64,000 nucleotides of DNA from Closterium sp. Naga37s-1 (GCA_947471745.1 CANJKZ010000820.1:3137501-3201500), one strand, 5' to 3'. Counted from the stretch's first letter, positions 10,416 to 20,470 are shown. Program-made: numbers and translations. Notes: generated from the sequence alone by a model not told the origin.

Positions 10416-10802
10416 TAAACGGCGTAGTTATTGTTAGTACTACTCATATGTATAAGTAACGCACTTACGTTTTGTACCAACAAAAAGAATAAGTAACACA
10501 CCTACACTTCTACATCCATATGGATACGTAAAGCTCCCATACTAAGTATCAACTACAACCATAAGAGTTGGTGACCTACTTACACTTTGTATCAACCATA
10601 TAGATAACACATTTACACTAAGGCAAACCATAACGGTAAGTAACACACTTACACTTAGTACCAACATATAGGTAAATAACGCACATACACTTTATACCAA
10701 CAAGATGGGCAAGTAACGCACTTACAGTTAATACCATTCATATGTATATGTATCGCACTTACACATAGTAACAACCGAAAGGAAAACTAACTCACTGATA
10801 CT
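10416..10802 (-). repeat. 37-bp satellite block 1b (reverse orientation)
   Basis: About ten diverged units continuing the array at 8.66-9.33 kb after the solo LTR. The last unit is interrupted by the Copia-A element A1 exactly at the ATACT target site. Confidence 0.85.
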
Positions 10803-10933
10803 TGTCAGAACTATGCATATATGCTCTAGGCTGTAGTGGGGCACTCCTCATGGGGTACAGCCCAAATTAGGTTTTGCTATACAAACCTTGTACTGCCCTC
10901 TTTCTAGTCATTCGTTCCTTCTCATTTCTGACA
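10803..10933 (+). repeat. A1 5' LTR
   Basis: 131 bp with 8-bp inverted ends TGTCAGAA and TTCTGACA. A TATA-like CATATATGCTC lies near the start. It is short for a copia LTR. It differs from the 3' LTR at ATGCAT versus ATACAT and GCCCAAATT versus GCCAAAATT. Confidence 0.95.
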
Positions 10934-10945
10934 TGGTTTCAGAGC
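10934..10945 (+). promoter_or_regulatory. A1 primer-binding site
   Basis: TGGTTTCAGAGC directly abuts the LTR end and matches the plant initiator tRNA-Met site TGGTATCAGAGC with one mismatch. Confidence 0.85.
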
Positions 10946-11648
10946 AGGTTTCCTAGTGGGAACGTTTTTTTTTAGGGCTTACCACGATTATTTTTTTTTC
11001 CTGCCCTGCCCGAAGCGCGCCTCGCGTCTGCCTGCCCTGCGCCGTCGCGCGCCCTGCCCTAGTGCCGCCCGTCGCGACCCTGCCTTCTCGGCCCGTCGCG
11101 GCCCTGCCCTGTAACCCGTCGCGGCCCTGCCCTGTCGCCGCCTCGTCGCGGGCCTTCCCTGCCGCCACCCGCGGCCCTACCTTGCCGCCCGTCGCAGCCT
11201 GACCTCGCCGTCTGTCGCGGCCCTGGTCTGCCGCCCCTCGTCGCGGCCATGACCTCGCCGCCCGTCACGGCCTCTGCCCTGCTGCCACCCGTCACGGCCC
11301 TGCCCTCAGCCGCTCGTCGCGGCCCTGCCCTGCTGCCGCCTTGTCGCGGCCCTGCTCTGCCGCCGCCTCGTCGCGGCCCTGTCCTACAGCCGCCCCAGTC
11401 GCGGCCCTGACCTAACCGCCAGCTGCGGCCCTGCCCTGCACCCGCCCCTGGTAAGCACCCGCGCCGCCCAGCCGAGCCGCGCCGCCCAGCCAAGCCGCGC
11501 CGCCCAGCCGAGCCGCGCCGCCCAGCCGAGCCGCGCCGCCCTACCGAGCCTCGCCGCCCAGCCGAGCCGCGCCGCCCTACTGAGCCGCACTGCTCCTGCT
11601 GCTTCTGCTACTACTGCTGCTTCTGCTGCTACTGCTGCTCTTGCCGCC
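10946..11648 (+). other. A1 GC-rich repetitive leader
   Basis: After a T-run (10966-10974) and a second (10991-10999), the leader consists of degenerate tandem units around GTCGCGGCCCTGCCCTG, then ~18-bp units around CCGCGCCGCCCAGCCGAG (11461-11590), then CTGCTACTG repeats up to the Gag ATG. The long Arg/Gly/Ala frames here on the minus strand come from this composition and are not genes. The same leader, rearranged, is present in A3. Confidence 0.8.
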
Positions 11649-12124
11649 ATGGCTAGCCCCAATGTTCTTACCTTTGATGCTGAGGGTCGTGCGGTTGACT
11701 TCGACGTTTGGGTAGACGACCTACAGCTCTTTCTTCAGTGCGACTCTAAGGACGGAGTCTCCCTTTTCGATCACACGTCCGGTGTCTCTCCTGCACCTGC
11801 TGCCACTGCTGACAGTGCGGTTCGCTCGCAGTGGACTACTCGTGACGCTGTTGCTCGTCTTGCTGTTCGTAGTCACCTGCCGTCTGCTGAGCGCGCGCAC
11901 CTTGGCCAGTACAAGACTGCTCAGTCTTTGTACGACGCTGTACTAGCGCGCTACTCCTCCCCTGCCACTGCTGCCCTCAGCCGCCTCATGATGCCGTACC
12001 TGTTCCCTGACATAGCCGCCTTTGCCACAGTCGCTGACCTTATTACTCACCTCCGCACTAATGACGCCCGCTACCGCGCTGCGCTTCCCACTGAGTTCTG
12101 TGCCAAGAACCCCCTCCCCCCCCC
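11649..12124 (+). pseudogene. A1 Gag, N-terminal part
   Basis: The coding sequence starts at the ATG of MASPNVLTFDAEGRAVDF, the first one after the leader repeats. It has the copia Gag features FDVWVDDLQLFLQC, a V-x-R-L-A-V...LP..ERAHL segment and the LYDAVLARYSSPATAALSRL block. It would form the capsid part of the particle. The frame is lost in a C-run at 12110-12124 (five C, T, nine C): in frame 1 it ends as NPLPPPCTSPSTT and stops, while the homologous protein clearly continues as MYITLYYLVTRLPDSL in another frame. The homopolymer makes a slippage or sequencing error possible. Confidence 0.85.
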
Positions 12125-13378
12125 ATGTACATCACCCTCTACTACCTAGTCACCCGTCTCCCTGACTCCCTTTCTTCAGTCAGGGACCACTTTCTCTCCC
12201 TTTGCCCCACCAAGCTCACCGTCGACCTGCTAGAGGAGCGCCTCACTGCAGCTGAGAAGAGTATCGTTACTGTAGGTGCTTCTCGCGGCGACCCTCGCGC
12301 CCCTTTCTTTGAGGGGTGTTCCCCCGTCCCCCTTCTCCCCTCTGTTGCTTCTGCTGCTGCTGTCGACCTCGTTGGCACTGAGGAGGTCGGGGCTGCGTCT
12401 GCCCCCAGTGGGAGGCGCCGCTACGGCAAGGGCAAGGGGGGCAAGGGTGGTGGAGAGGACGGTGGGGGCGGCGGTGGAGGCGGTGGAGGAGGCGGAGGGG
12501 GTGGCGGTGGAGGTGGGGGTGGTGGCGGGAGTGGGGGCGTCGGTGGCGGCGGTGGGGGTGGTGGAGGCAGCGGCAGCGGCGGTGGAGGCAGCGGCAGCGG
12601 CGGTGGAGGTGGCGGCGGCGGTGGTGCTGGTCGAGGTGGAGCCGCGCAGCGTGGAGGCTTTGGCGGTAGCAAGCGCCAGCAGCAGCCGCGTTCCCGTGAT
12701 ACCCTGTCGCCCCAGCAGCTTCGTGAGTGGTACGCTGGGCGTGGGAGGTCTGTGGGTGCTGGTCCCTGTACTTACGTTCTTCGCACCGGCGGGCGCCGTG
12801 GGGAGACGTATGGACTGCCCCACACTTCGCAGCGCTGCTTCGGTCGCCTGACTGACGCCTGGCGCGCCCAGTTCCCTGACGGCGCTGAGCTCCCTCGCTG
12901 GGGTGATCTGCTTAAGCAGAATGTTGCTATCTTTGATCTTGATTTCGATGCTATCCTTGCTGCCATGTATGCTGTGATTGATAATGCTGAGGGTGACTGT
13001 TACCTGTGTGTTCCGCCCGACCCGGGCATTGAGGCTGCTGCTCTAGGTGCTAGTGAGTCTGCTGCTTCAGGTGCTAGTGAGTCTGCTGCTCCAGGTGCTG
13101 GTGAGTCTGCTCTCTCTGGTACTGCACCTACTGAGGCCTTGCACACCTTCACACTTGACTCAGGTGCTTCCCGCTCCTTCTTTCGCGACAGCACCACACT
13201 CACGCTGCTCAGTCGGCCGGTTGCAGTCTCCCTGGCTGACCCCTCTGGGGGCCCAGTCCTTGCGCACTCCTCCACGGTTCTACCGTGTCCTGCGGCCCCG
13301 TCGGGCTTACTGTCGGGACTCCACCTCCCCTCGTTCTCTACGAACTTGGTGAGTGGAGCTGACCTCCAGGACGTGTGA
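12125..13378 (+). pseudogene. A1 Gag C-terminal part and protease
   Basis: It continues Gag with YITLYYLVTRLPDSL and CPTKLTVDLLEERLTAAEK. A Gly-rich tract of about 60 residues (12460-12640; runs of up to 24 Gly, interrupted by Ser) follows, where copia Gags usually carry a CCHC knuckle; none is visible. Then come SPQQLREWYAGRGR and the region AIFDLDFDAILAAMYAVIDNA. The protease begins near 13140 with FTLDSGASRSFFRDSTTL, with the D-S-G-A active site, and runs to SGADLQDV, where a TGA (13376-13378) interrupts the same frame. The sequence continues with VDQFTPGDQRVTHCTC, so a Trp codon was probably lost. Confidence 0.88.
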
Positions 13379-14560
13379 GTTGACCAGTTCACCCCTGGAG
13401 ATCAGCGTGTGACACACTGCACTTGCTCTCGGACGGGCCGCCACCTGGCCACGTTCACCCGTCGGCCTGGGTCGAGCCTGTACACACTGACTACTGCTTC
13501 TCCTCCGGTTACTGCGTCTGGTCAGGTAGCCGCGTCTGGTCAGGTGTTTGCTGCTGCGTCCAGGTCTAGTCAGGCGTCTGCCCCCTGCTCGTGTCGCCCT
13601 CTGTCACACGAGACTCTCCTTTGCCACCACCGCCTTGGTCACCCCTCCCTGCCTCGTCTTCGAGGTATGGCCTCCCGTACCATTGTCTCTGGTCCCCCCC
13701 GGTCCCTCCCTCCCCTTCCTCCGGGGCCTGCCCCTACCTGTGTTCCTTGCGTCGAGGGCCGGCAACGCGCCGCTCCTCACTCCTCCGAGTTCCCTCCGAC
13801 AGAGGATCCCCTGCAGACTCTCCACATGGACGTGTCGGGCCCAGCCCGCGTCCGTGGACAGGGTCACGAGCGTTACTTCCTGCTGGTCGTTGACGACTAC
13901 TCGCGTTACACCACAGTCTTCCCCTTGCGCCGCAAGGGTGAGGTCACTGAGGTGTTGATCGACTCGATCCGTGCTGCCCGTCGCCAGCTCAGCGAGAGTT
14001 TCGGCTCGGACCTTCCTGTTCTGCGTCTGCACTCAGACAGAGGTGGTGAGTTTTCCTCCGACCTTCTGAGGGCTTTCTGTCAAGCGGAGGGCATCCGCCA
14101 GACGTTCACGCTTCCGGCCTCCCCACAGCAAAATGGGATTGCTGAGCGCCGCATTGGCATGGTCATGGACGTCGCTCGTACGTCCATGATCCATGCGGCT
14201 GCTCCCCATTTTCTGTGGCCGTTCGCGGTTCAGTACGCTGCGCATCAGATCAACCTTCAGCCTCGTGTCTCCCTGCCGGAGACCACACCTACTCTGCGGT
14301 GGACGGGGGAGGTTGGCAATGCGTCTGTGTTCCGTGTCTGGGGATCTCGAACTTTTGTCCGCGATTCTTCCGCGGACAAGCTGTCCTCCCGTGCTGTTCC
14401 CTGCGTCTTCCTTGGCTTCTCCCCTGACGCGCCTGGGTGGCAGTTTCACCACCCCACCTCGCGTCGTGTTCTGTCCTCTCAGGACGTCACGTTTGACGAG
14501 TCGTTATTTTACTACCGTCTCTTTCCCTACCGCACTGCCCCTCTCCCCCCCCCGCCGCTC
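13379..14560 (+). pseudogene. A1 integrase
   Basis: Copia integrase in the same frame as the protease. The N-terminal HHCC zinc-binding module is seen as LLCHHRLGHPSLPRL then CVPCVEGRQ. The catalytic core has D in HMDVSGPARV, D in LHSDRGGEFSSDLL and E in QQNGIAERRIGM, the D,D,E triad, all kept. After it come the conserved LWPFAVQYAAHQIN and the C-terminal FRVWGSRTFV and AVPCVFLGFSPDAPGWQFHHP segment. It would insert the element DNA into the genome. The domain itself is uninterrupted between about 13409 and 14560, but it is cut off from protease by the TGA at 13376. Confidence 0.92.
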
Positions 14561-15990
14561 TTCCTAGCACCAGGTACTCCTCCGGTAGACCCCCTCCCCC
14601 CTCAGGGTCCTGCCCCCTCAGGTGTGTCCCAGGTAGACCATGTCGAGCCTGTTGAGGTAGCTGTCGACTCTGGTGCTGCTAGGGGTGCTGAGCCTGCGGG
14701 TGCGGGGCCTGGGGGCGCTGAGCCTGGGGTTGCTGAGTCTGAGGGTGCGGAGCCTGGGGGTGCTGAGCCTGAGCGTGCGGAGCCTGGGGGTGCTGAGACT
14801 GGGGGTGCTGAGTCTGGGGGTGCTGAGCCTGAGCGTGCTGAGTCTGGAGGTCCTCCGGGTGTCTTGTCACGGCGGGAGCCCCTCTCTCCACAGCAGCTGC
14901 GCGAGTGGTACGCTCGGCGCTGTAGCCGTGCAGCTGGAGTTGGGGGGCCTACCGCTGGAGGTGCTAATGGAGCTTGAACTGCTGGAGGTACTGCTGGTGC
15001 TGGAGCTGCAGGAGGTGCTGGAGTCGCTGGTCCAGGAGGTGCTCGTACTGGAGCTACTGGAGCTGCTGGAGCTGAAGCTGCTGGAGGTACTGCTGGTGCT
15101 GGAGCTACTGGAGGTGCTGGAGTCGCTGGTCCCGGAGGTGCTCGTACTGAAGGTACTGGAGCTGCTGGTGCTGGAGCTGCTGGAGGTACTGGAGCCGCTG
15201 GTCCTGGAGGTGCTCGTACTGGAGGTACTGGAGCTGCTGTAGCTGGTGGTGATGCAGGAGCTGGAGCTGTTGCTGCTGGAGGTGCTGCTGGTGCTGGAGC
15301 TGGTGGTGCTGAGGGAGTTGGAGCTGGAGACCCTGGCGCTGGGGGTACTGGTGCTGTCTGTGCTGGTTCAGGAGGCGCTGCGCGGCCGCGGCCGTACTTC
15401 GTTCCACTCCTTGGTCTCCCCCCTTCTACTGGCCCTACTCCTCCGTTACTGTGTCCACAGCCTGTCCCGTCGCAGTCGCAGTTACAGCTAGCCTCTCCAC
15501 TGCCTGGTCCTTCTCCTTACTCTGGGCCGACTAGGGGTCTTACGGAGCGTCGTGAGCATGAGTCTCGTCCTGTGTCGCCTGAGTCTCGTCCTGAGTCGCC
15601 TGAGTCTCGTCCTGCGTCGCCTGTTTGCGCTGTTCGCACTGGTCGTCGTGTTCCGTGTCAGCGTCCTCCTGCTGTCCCTGGCACGCACCAGATGGCACTT
15701 CGTCCTTCCACTGCTCCACAACGTGTCCCTCTGCCGTCTTTTCCTGCGTCCTCTCTTCGTGACGTTGCTGACCCGCCGTCAGACCTTGCTCATGCTGCCA
15801 GTCCTACTGTCACGCGTCTTCTCGCTACTGTTGTCACTGACCCTTCGTTTGAGTCCACTGCTGCGTCTGCCCTAGTTGCTGAGCTTGTTGACTTTGCTGC
15901 CGCCTGTCGTCTAGACTACGCTGCTAGTCTTGTTGCTGAGTCTGAGTCTGTCTGTCCTCCGTCCGTCGGGGGTGAGTGCTCTTGGCACGG
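14561..15990 (+). pseudogene. A1 low-complexity linker between integrase and RT
   Basis: Same frame as integrase. The first half is a pentapeptide array around GAEPG and ERAEP (about 14680-14860) followed by REPLSPQQLREWYARR, which repeats a motif of this element's Gag. A TGA lies at 14975-14977 (GANGA*). Beyond it the same frame reads a Gly/Ala-rich stretch to about 15390 with collagen-like Gly-x-y triplets (GATGAAGAE, GVAGPGGART). A Pro/Ser/Arg-rich part with SPESRPESPESRPASP then leads into TVTRLLATVVTDPSFES and the conserved pre-RT sequence ALVAELVDFAA. A frameshift near 15990 moves the reading frame before TDVLEDKQEDFECF. Its role in the element is unknown. Confidence 0.75.
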
Positions 15991-17675
15991 ACGTCCTTGA
16001 GGACAAGCAGGAGGACTTTGAGTGCTTTGCAGCTGCTGTACCTCATCTCGTGTCCATGCTGATTGCACCTGAGGGAGACCCGGATGCACCAGACATCCCG
16101 ACCCTGCGCTCTTACGCAGAGGCAATTGAGGGTCCCTACTCCTCTCAGTGGCAGACAGCCATGGACGCAGAGATGGCATCCTGGAAGTCCACAGGCACTT
16201 ATGTTGACGAGGTTCCCCCACCTGGGGCGAACATCGTCAGTGGCATGTAGATTTTCAGGGTGAAGCGGCCGCCGGGTTCTCCGACTGTCTTCAAGGCGCG
16301 TTACGTTGCACGTGGCTTCAGTCAGCGACAGGGAGTTGACTTCTTCCAGACCTTCTCCCCCACCCCGAAGATGACCACTCTTCGGGTTCTGCTGCACGTC
16401 GCCGCTCAGTGTGACTACGAGCTTCACTCTCTTGACTTCAGCACTGCCTATCTACAGGGCAGCCTGCACGAGGAGATCTGGCTGCGCCGCCCACCGGGCT
16501 TCACTGGGTCGTTTCCTGCTGGTACCCAGTGGAGCCTCCGGCGGCCAGTTTACGGTCTCCGCCAGGCGCCTCGTGAGTGGCATGACACACTGAGGACGAC
16601 TCTTGCGGCTCTTGGGTTTGCACCTTCTACTGCTGACCCGTCGCTGTTTCTACGCACCGACACTTCTCTGCCGCCGTTCTACATCCTCGTGTACGTCGAC
16701 GACTTGGTCTTTGCCACTGCTGACACTGCTGGACTGGCCCACGTGAAGTCGGAGCTGCAGAAGAGACACACGTGCACAGACCTGGGTGAGCTGCGCCGCT
16801 ATCTTGGCTTGCAGATCACCCGGGACAGAGCACGGCGCACCATTACCTTGACTCAATCACACATGGTGCAGCAGGTCCTTCAGCGCTTCGACTTCCAGTA
16901 CTCCTCGCCACAGTCCACTCCTCTGCCTACCGGTCACTCGCTCTCAGCTCTGCCTTCGGATGAGTCTGTAGAGCCGAGTGGCCCGTATCCAGAGTTTGTG
17001 GGCTGCCTCATGTACCTGATGACCTGCATTCGACCTGACCTTGCTTACCCTCTTAGCATCCTGGCACGCTACGTTGCGCCCGGGAGACACCGACCAGAGC
17101 ACTGGAAGGCCGCTAAGAGGGTGTTGCGCTACTTGTGCAGTACGTCGGGCATGGGGCTCGTGCTTGGAGGACGGGCTCGAGTTGTCCTCACTGGTCACGC
17201 TGACGCTTCTTGGGTTGACGACTTGGCTACGCAGCGGTCGTCACAGGGTTACACGTTCAGCCTTGGCTCCGGTTCTGTTTCGTGGCGGTCTACCTGCTCG
17301 TCTTCTGTTCTCAGCTCCAGTTGTGAGGCTGAGATCTACGCAGGGGCCATGGCTGTATAGGAGTTACGCTGGCTCACCTACCTGCTGACCGACTTGGGAG
17401 AGGCGCCTCGTTCTCCTCCAGTTCTGTACGTCGACAACAAGGCCATGATTGCCTTGTGTCAGGAGCACAGACTGGAGCACAGAACGAAGCACATCGCTCT
17501 GCGCTACTTCATTGCTCGAGAGTTGCAGCAGCGTGGTCAGCTTCGTCTTGTCTACGTGGCCTCTCAGGCCAACACTGCTGATGTCTTCACGAAGGCACTT
17601 CAGCCTTGTGATCATCAGCGTTTCTGCACTGTTCCAGGCCTTGTGCCTACTTGGCCTCACTTGCTCACTTCTTGA
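15991..17675 (+). pseudogene. A1 RT and RNase H
   Basis: RT starts with the pre-RT block YAEAIEGPYSSQWQTAMDAEM and contains RYVARGFSQRQGVDFFQTFSP, LHSLDFSTAYLQGSL, the YGLRQAPREWHDTL block and the catalytic YVDD in ILVYVDDLVFATAD. RNase H has HADASW, the LSSSCEAEIYAGAMA block, VDNKAMIALCQEH and RTKHIALRYF, ending at LLTS. Two in-frame stops interrupt it: TAG at 16248-16250 (Trp in the A3 copy) and TAG at 17358-17360 (Gln in the A2 copy). Apart from these, the frame is continuous for about 1.7 kb, so the damage is slight and point-like. Confidence 0.93.
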
Positions 17676-17892
17676 CTTTGCTTGTACTGTGATCTATATA
17701 CTTATACCTGCATGCTTCTACCTACTAGGTTGTGATCACTGTATTGCTTGTTCTTCTTTATATATAACTCTGCATGTGAACTGGTCTTGTGGCCCTTTGC
17801 TTGTGCTCAGAATGCGTGGTGACGTTGTGATCCACCCTGAGCTTGACCTTGCTTCGCTCACTTGCTTGTCCCCCACTTTGCCTATGGGGGTG
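17676..17892 (+). other. A1 3' untranslated region and polypurine tract
   Basis: It contains an AT-rich TATATA stretch near 17694-17700 and 17759-17765, the CTGGTCTTGTGGCC block shared with 5.3 kb, and ends with ATGGGGGTG (17884-17892), the polypurine tract abutting the 3' LTR. Non-coding. Confidence 0.75.
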
Positions 17893-18023
17893 TGTCAGAA
17901 CTATACATATATGCTCTAGGCTGTAGTGGGGCACTCCTCATGGGGTACAGCCAAAATTAGGTTTTGCTATACAAACCTTGTACTGCCCTCTTTCTAGTCA
18001 TTCGTTCCTTCTCATTTCTGACA
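17893..18023 (+). repeat. A1 3' LTR
   Basis: 131 bp, near-identical to the 5' LTR (two differences), followed by the ATACT target duplication at 18024-18028. Confidence 0.95.
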
Positions 18024-18032
18024 ATACTTGGT

Positions 18033-18275
18033 ATTGCAGAGAGACACTCTACACCAGTGGGAGCTAGACTACGGGGAAGGCACAGCTGGTACGGGTGTTC
18101 ATCGTGTTCCTCTCTAGAACTTGCGTCTTCACAGGCCAAAACGGCAAGAGTTTGACTAAGAAAGACAACAATGATGGGAATAGCAAGGGTAACAATCACT
18201 CCATCAGATACAAGATGACATAGCAGGCATGCAGGTCGACCTCCAGCATAGCACGAGGGCGGCCTGCCAGTGCTA
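18033..18275 (-). repeat. Partial Copia-C LTR, terminal part
   Basis: It starts (plus-strand view) at TGCAGAGAGACACTC and has GGGAGCTAGACTACGGGG, then TCTCTAGAACTTGCGTCTTCAC and a GTCGACC stretch, all in the same order as at 19.23-19.46 kb. It is cut at about 18275 where the satellite starts. Confidence 0.7.
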
Positions 18276-19228
18276 CTAGGTGTGTTACTTTCCAATACGA
18301 ATTGTATTAATAGTACGTGCGTTATTTACACATACAGATGGTATTGAGAGTAAGTGCATTACTTACCATATGGATAGTACTGAGATTAAGTGCGTTACGT
18401 ACCCATATGGATGGCACTTAGAATATGTGCGTTACTTACTCATACGGATGGTACTAAGAATAAGTGCGTTACTTACCCATACGGATCGTAATAAGAGTAA
18501 GTGCGTTACTTACCCATACGGATGGTACTAAGTATAGGCGCGTTACTTATCGATACGGACGGTACTAAAGATAGGTGCACTACTTACCCATACGAACAGT
18601 ACTAAGCCATACTGATGGTACTAAGAATATATGCGTTACTTGCCTATACGGATGGTACTAAGAGTAAGTGCGTTATTTACCCATAGATGGTACTAATATT
18701 ATGTGTTACTTACCCATACGGATGGTATTAAGAGTATGTGCATTGCTTACCCATACGGACGGTACTAAGAGTAGGTATATTTCTTACCGATATGAATGGT
18801 ACTAAGAGTGAGTGCGTTACTTACCATATGGATGGTACTAACAATAAGTACGTTACTTACAGATTCCGATGGTACTCAGAATAGGTGCGTTACTTATTCA
18901 AATGGATGGTACTAAGAATATGTGCGTTACTTACCCATACGATTGGTACTAAGAGTAGGTGCGTTACTTACGCATACGGATGGTACTACGAGTAAGTGTG
19001 TTATTTAGCCATACGGATCGTACGAAAAATTAGTGCGTTACTTACCCATAAGGGCAGTATTAGAAGTAAGTGCGTTATTTACCGTTATGGATGGTGCTAA
19101 AAGTAACTGCGTTACTTACCCATATGGATGATACTAAGAATAAGTGCGTTGCTTGCGCATATGGATGGTACTAAGAGTAAGTGTGTTTCTTACCATATGG
19201 ATGGTACTATGATTAAGTGTGTTACATA
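18276..19228 (+). repeat. 37-bp satellite block 2 (forward)
   Basis: About 25 head-to-tail units. The unit is CATACGGATGGTACTAAG followed by AGTAAGTGCGTTACTTACC. Units vary at a few positions and sometimes lose 5-15 bp. Peptides read through it are artefacts because 37 is not a multiple of three. Confidence 0.9.
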
Positions 19229-20470
19229 TGCAGAGAGAAAGTCTACTACGGTGGGAGCTAGACTACGGGGTAGGCACGGGTTGTAAGAGTAATCGTAGCT
19301 CTGTCTGTGTTCTCCAGCACTTGTGCGTTCACAGAGCAAAACAACAAGAGTTTCACTTGGAAAAGTTGAGAATACATAATGATAGAACAAGCAATGGACA
19401 GAATGACTACATCAGGTGCAAGGTTTGCTAGAGCACAGGCAGGTCGACCGCTACCACGACAAAGTCGTCGACCTGCCAACGCTGCACCCGCATGGCTTGC
19501 CAACGCTGTACCGCGCGGCTTGCCCATGCTGCACCCGCAGGTGATTGTGAGCGTATGTGCAAGCACCTATTTCGCAGGTGCTTGTAGACAGTTACGCACG
19601 ACGTGCACTGTCGTGCACATTGCACATGTTCCAAGTCGGGCCCATGCCGACGGTTGCACCTGACGAGCCACGTCCACGTCGGTTGACTTCGCCACAGCAG
19701 CCTCGACGACACTCGCGCACCTCCGCAGAACCTCGTCGAGCAGGTAACTCGGTCGACCGGGTAAAGTCCCCGGCGACCCTGCAGGTAGATGACCTCCGTC
19801 ATCATAGGTCGACGACCTTCGCCGCCTTGGTCGACGACCTTTGTCGTCGTGGGTCCGACCTTCGTTGTCGTGGGTCGACGGCCTTCGTCGTCGTGGGTCG
19901 ACAGCCTTCGTCGTCGTGGGTCGACGGCCTTCGTCGTCGTGGGTCGACGGCCTTCGTCGTCGTGGGTCGACGGCCTTCGTCGTCGTGGGTCGACGGCCTT
20001 CGTCGTCGTGGGTCGACGGCCTTCGTCGTCGTGGGTCGACGACCTTCGTCGTCGGCCACCATTGACGCCCACCCTGGTCGACGAACTGCTTCGTCGACCA
20101 TCCTCGTCGAACTGACTTGTCGACCGCCCTCGTCGACGATGTCACAGTGGTTCCGTGCAGGCCAACGACCACCTTCGTCGACCACCCACGTTGACCACTT
20201 TGGTCGACCACCCTCGTCGACGGTGTCACTGTGATCCCGTGGAGGTCGACCAACTTCCTCGACCTGCTCACCCAAGATGGTGTCAACTTCCGCGGATGGT
20301 CGGCTACACCTCCCGCAGATGGTCGGCTAGACCTTGCGCAGATGGTCGGCTACACCTCCTGCGTATGGTCGGCTACACCTCCCGGAGATGGTCGGCTGCA
20401 CCTCCCGCCCATCCGACCACGAAGTCGGCTTCGCTCAAGCGAGGGCGGGGCCAACTCCCTTCAACACTCC
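19229..20470 (-). repeat. C2 3' LTR with GTCGAC minisatellite
   Basis: About 1,242 bp; on the minus strand it begins TGTTGAAGGGAGTTGG and ends TCTCTCTGCA. It is longer than the 930-bp LTRs of C1 because of internal tandem arrays: GTCGACGGCCTTCGTCGTCG (19850-20060) and GATGGTCGGCTACACCTCC repeats (about 20295-20400). Confidence 0.75.
19838..20060 (+). repeat. 23-bp minisatellite inside LTR-C
   Basis: Nine or so near-perfect units of GGGTCGACGGCCTTCGTCGT plus CGT. Because 23 is not a multiple of three, all six frames stay open and give a 23-residue peptide period; these long frames are not genes. Confidence 0.92.

Larger units (their letters stand above)
10803..18023 (+). mobile_element. Copia-A element A1, full length
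   Basis: A 7,221-bp Ty1/copia element with two 131-bp LTRs, flanked by a perfect 5-bp target duplication ATACT (10798-10802 and 18024-18028). The order is LTR, primer-binding site, GC-rich leader, Gag, protease, integrase, low-complexity linker, RT, RNase H, 3' untranslated region, LTR. Integrase before RT defines the copia superfamily. The two LTRs differ at only two positions that I can see, so the insertion is young, yet gag-pol carries two frameshifts and four in-frame stops. It is non-autonomous, and may have been mobilised in trans. Confidence 0.95.

Noticed and set aside
11059..11662. Arg/Gly/Ala-rich minus-strand frames in the A1 leader
   Set aside because: Composition effect of the GC-rich leader repeats; not conserved as protein in the A3 leader.
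12230..12823. Minus-strand poly-proline and Ala/Thr-rich frames opposite Gag
   Set aside because: Mirror images of the poly-Gly coding tract of A1 Gag on the plus strand.
14673..15491. Leu/Val-rich plus-strand frame and Gln/His-rich minus-strand frame in the A1 linker
   Set aside because: Out-of-phase readings of the GAEP and Gly-x-y arrays; the correct frame is the one continuous with integrase.
19428..20286. Long open frames on both strands with a 23-residue peptide period
   Set aside because: They run through a 23-bp DNA minisatellite; since 23 is not a multiple of three, all frames stay open. The sequence is part of LTR-C, not a gene.
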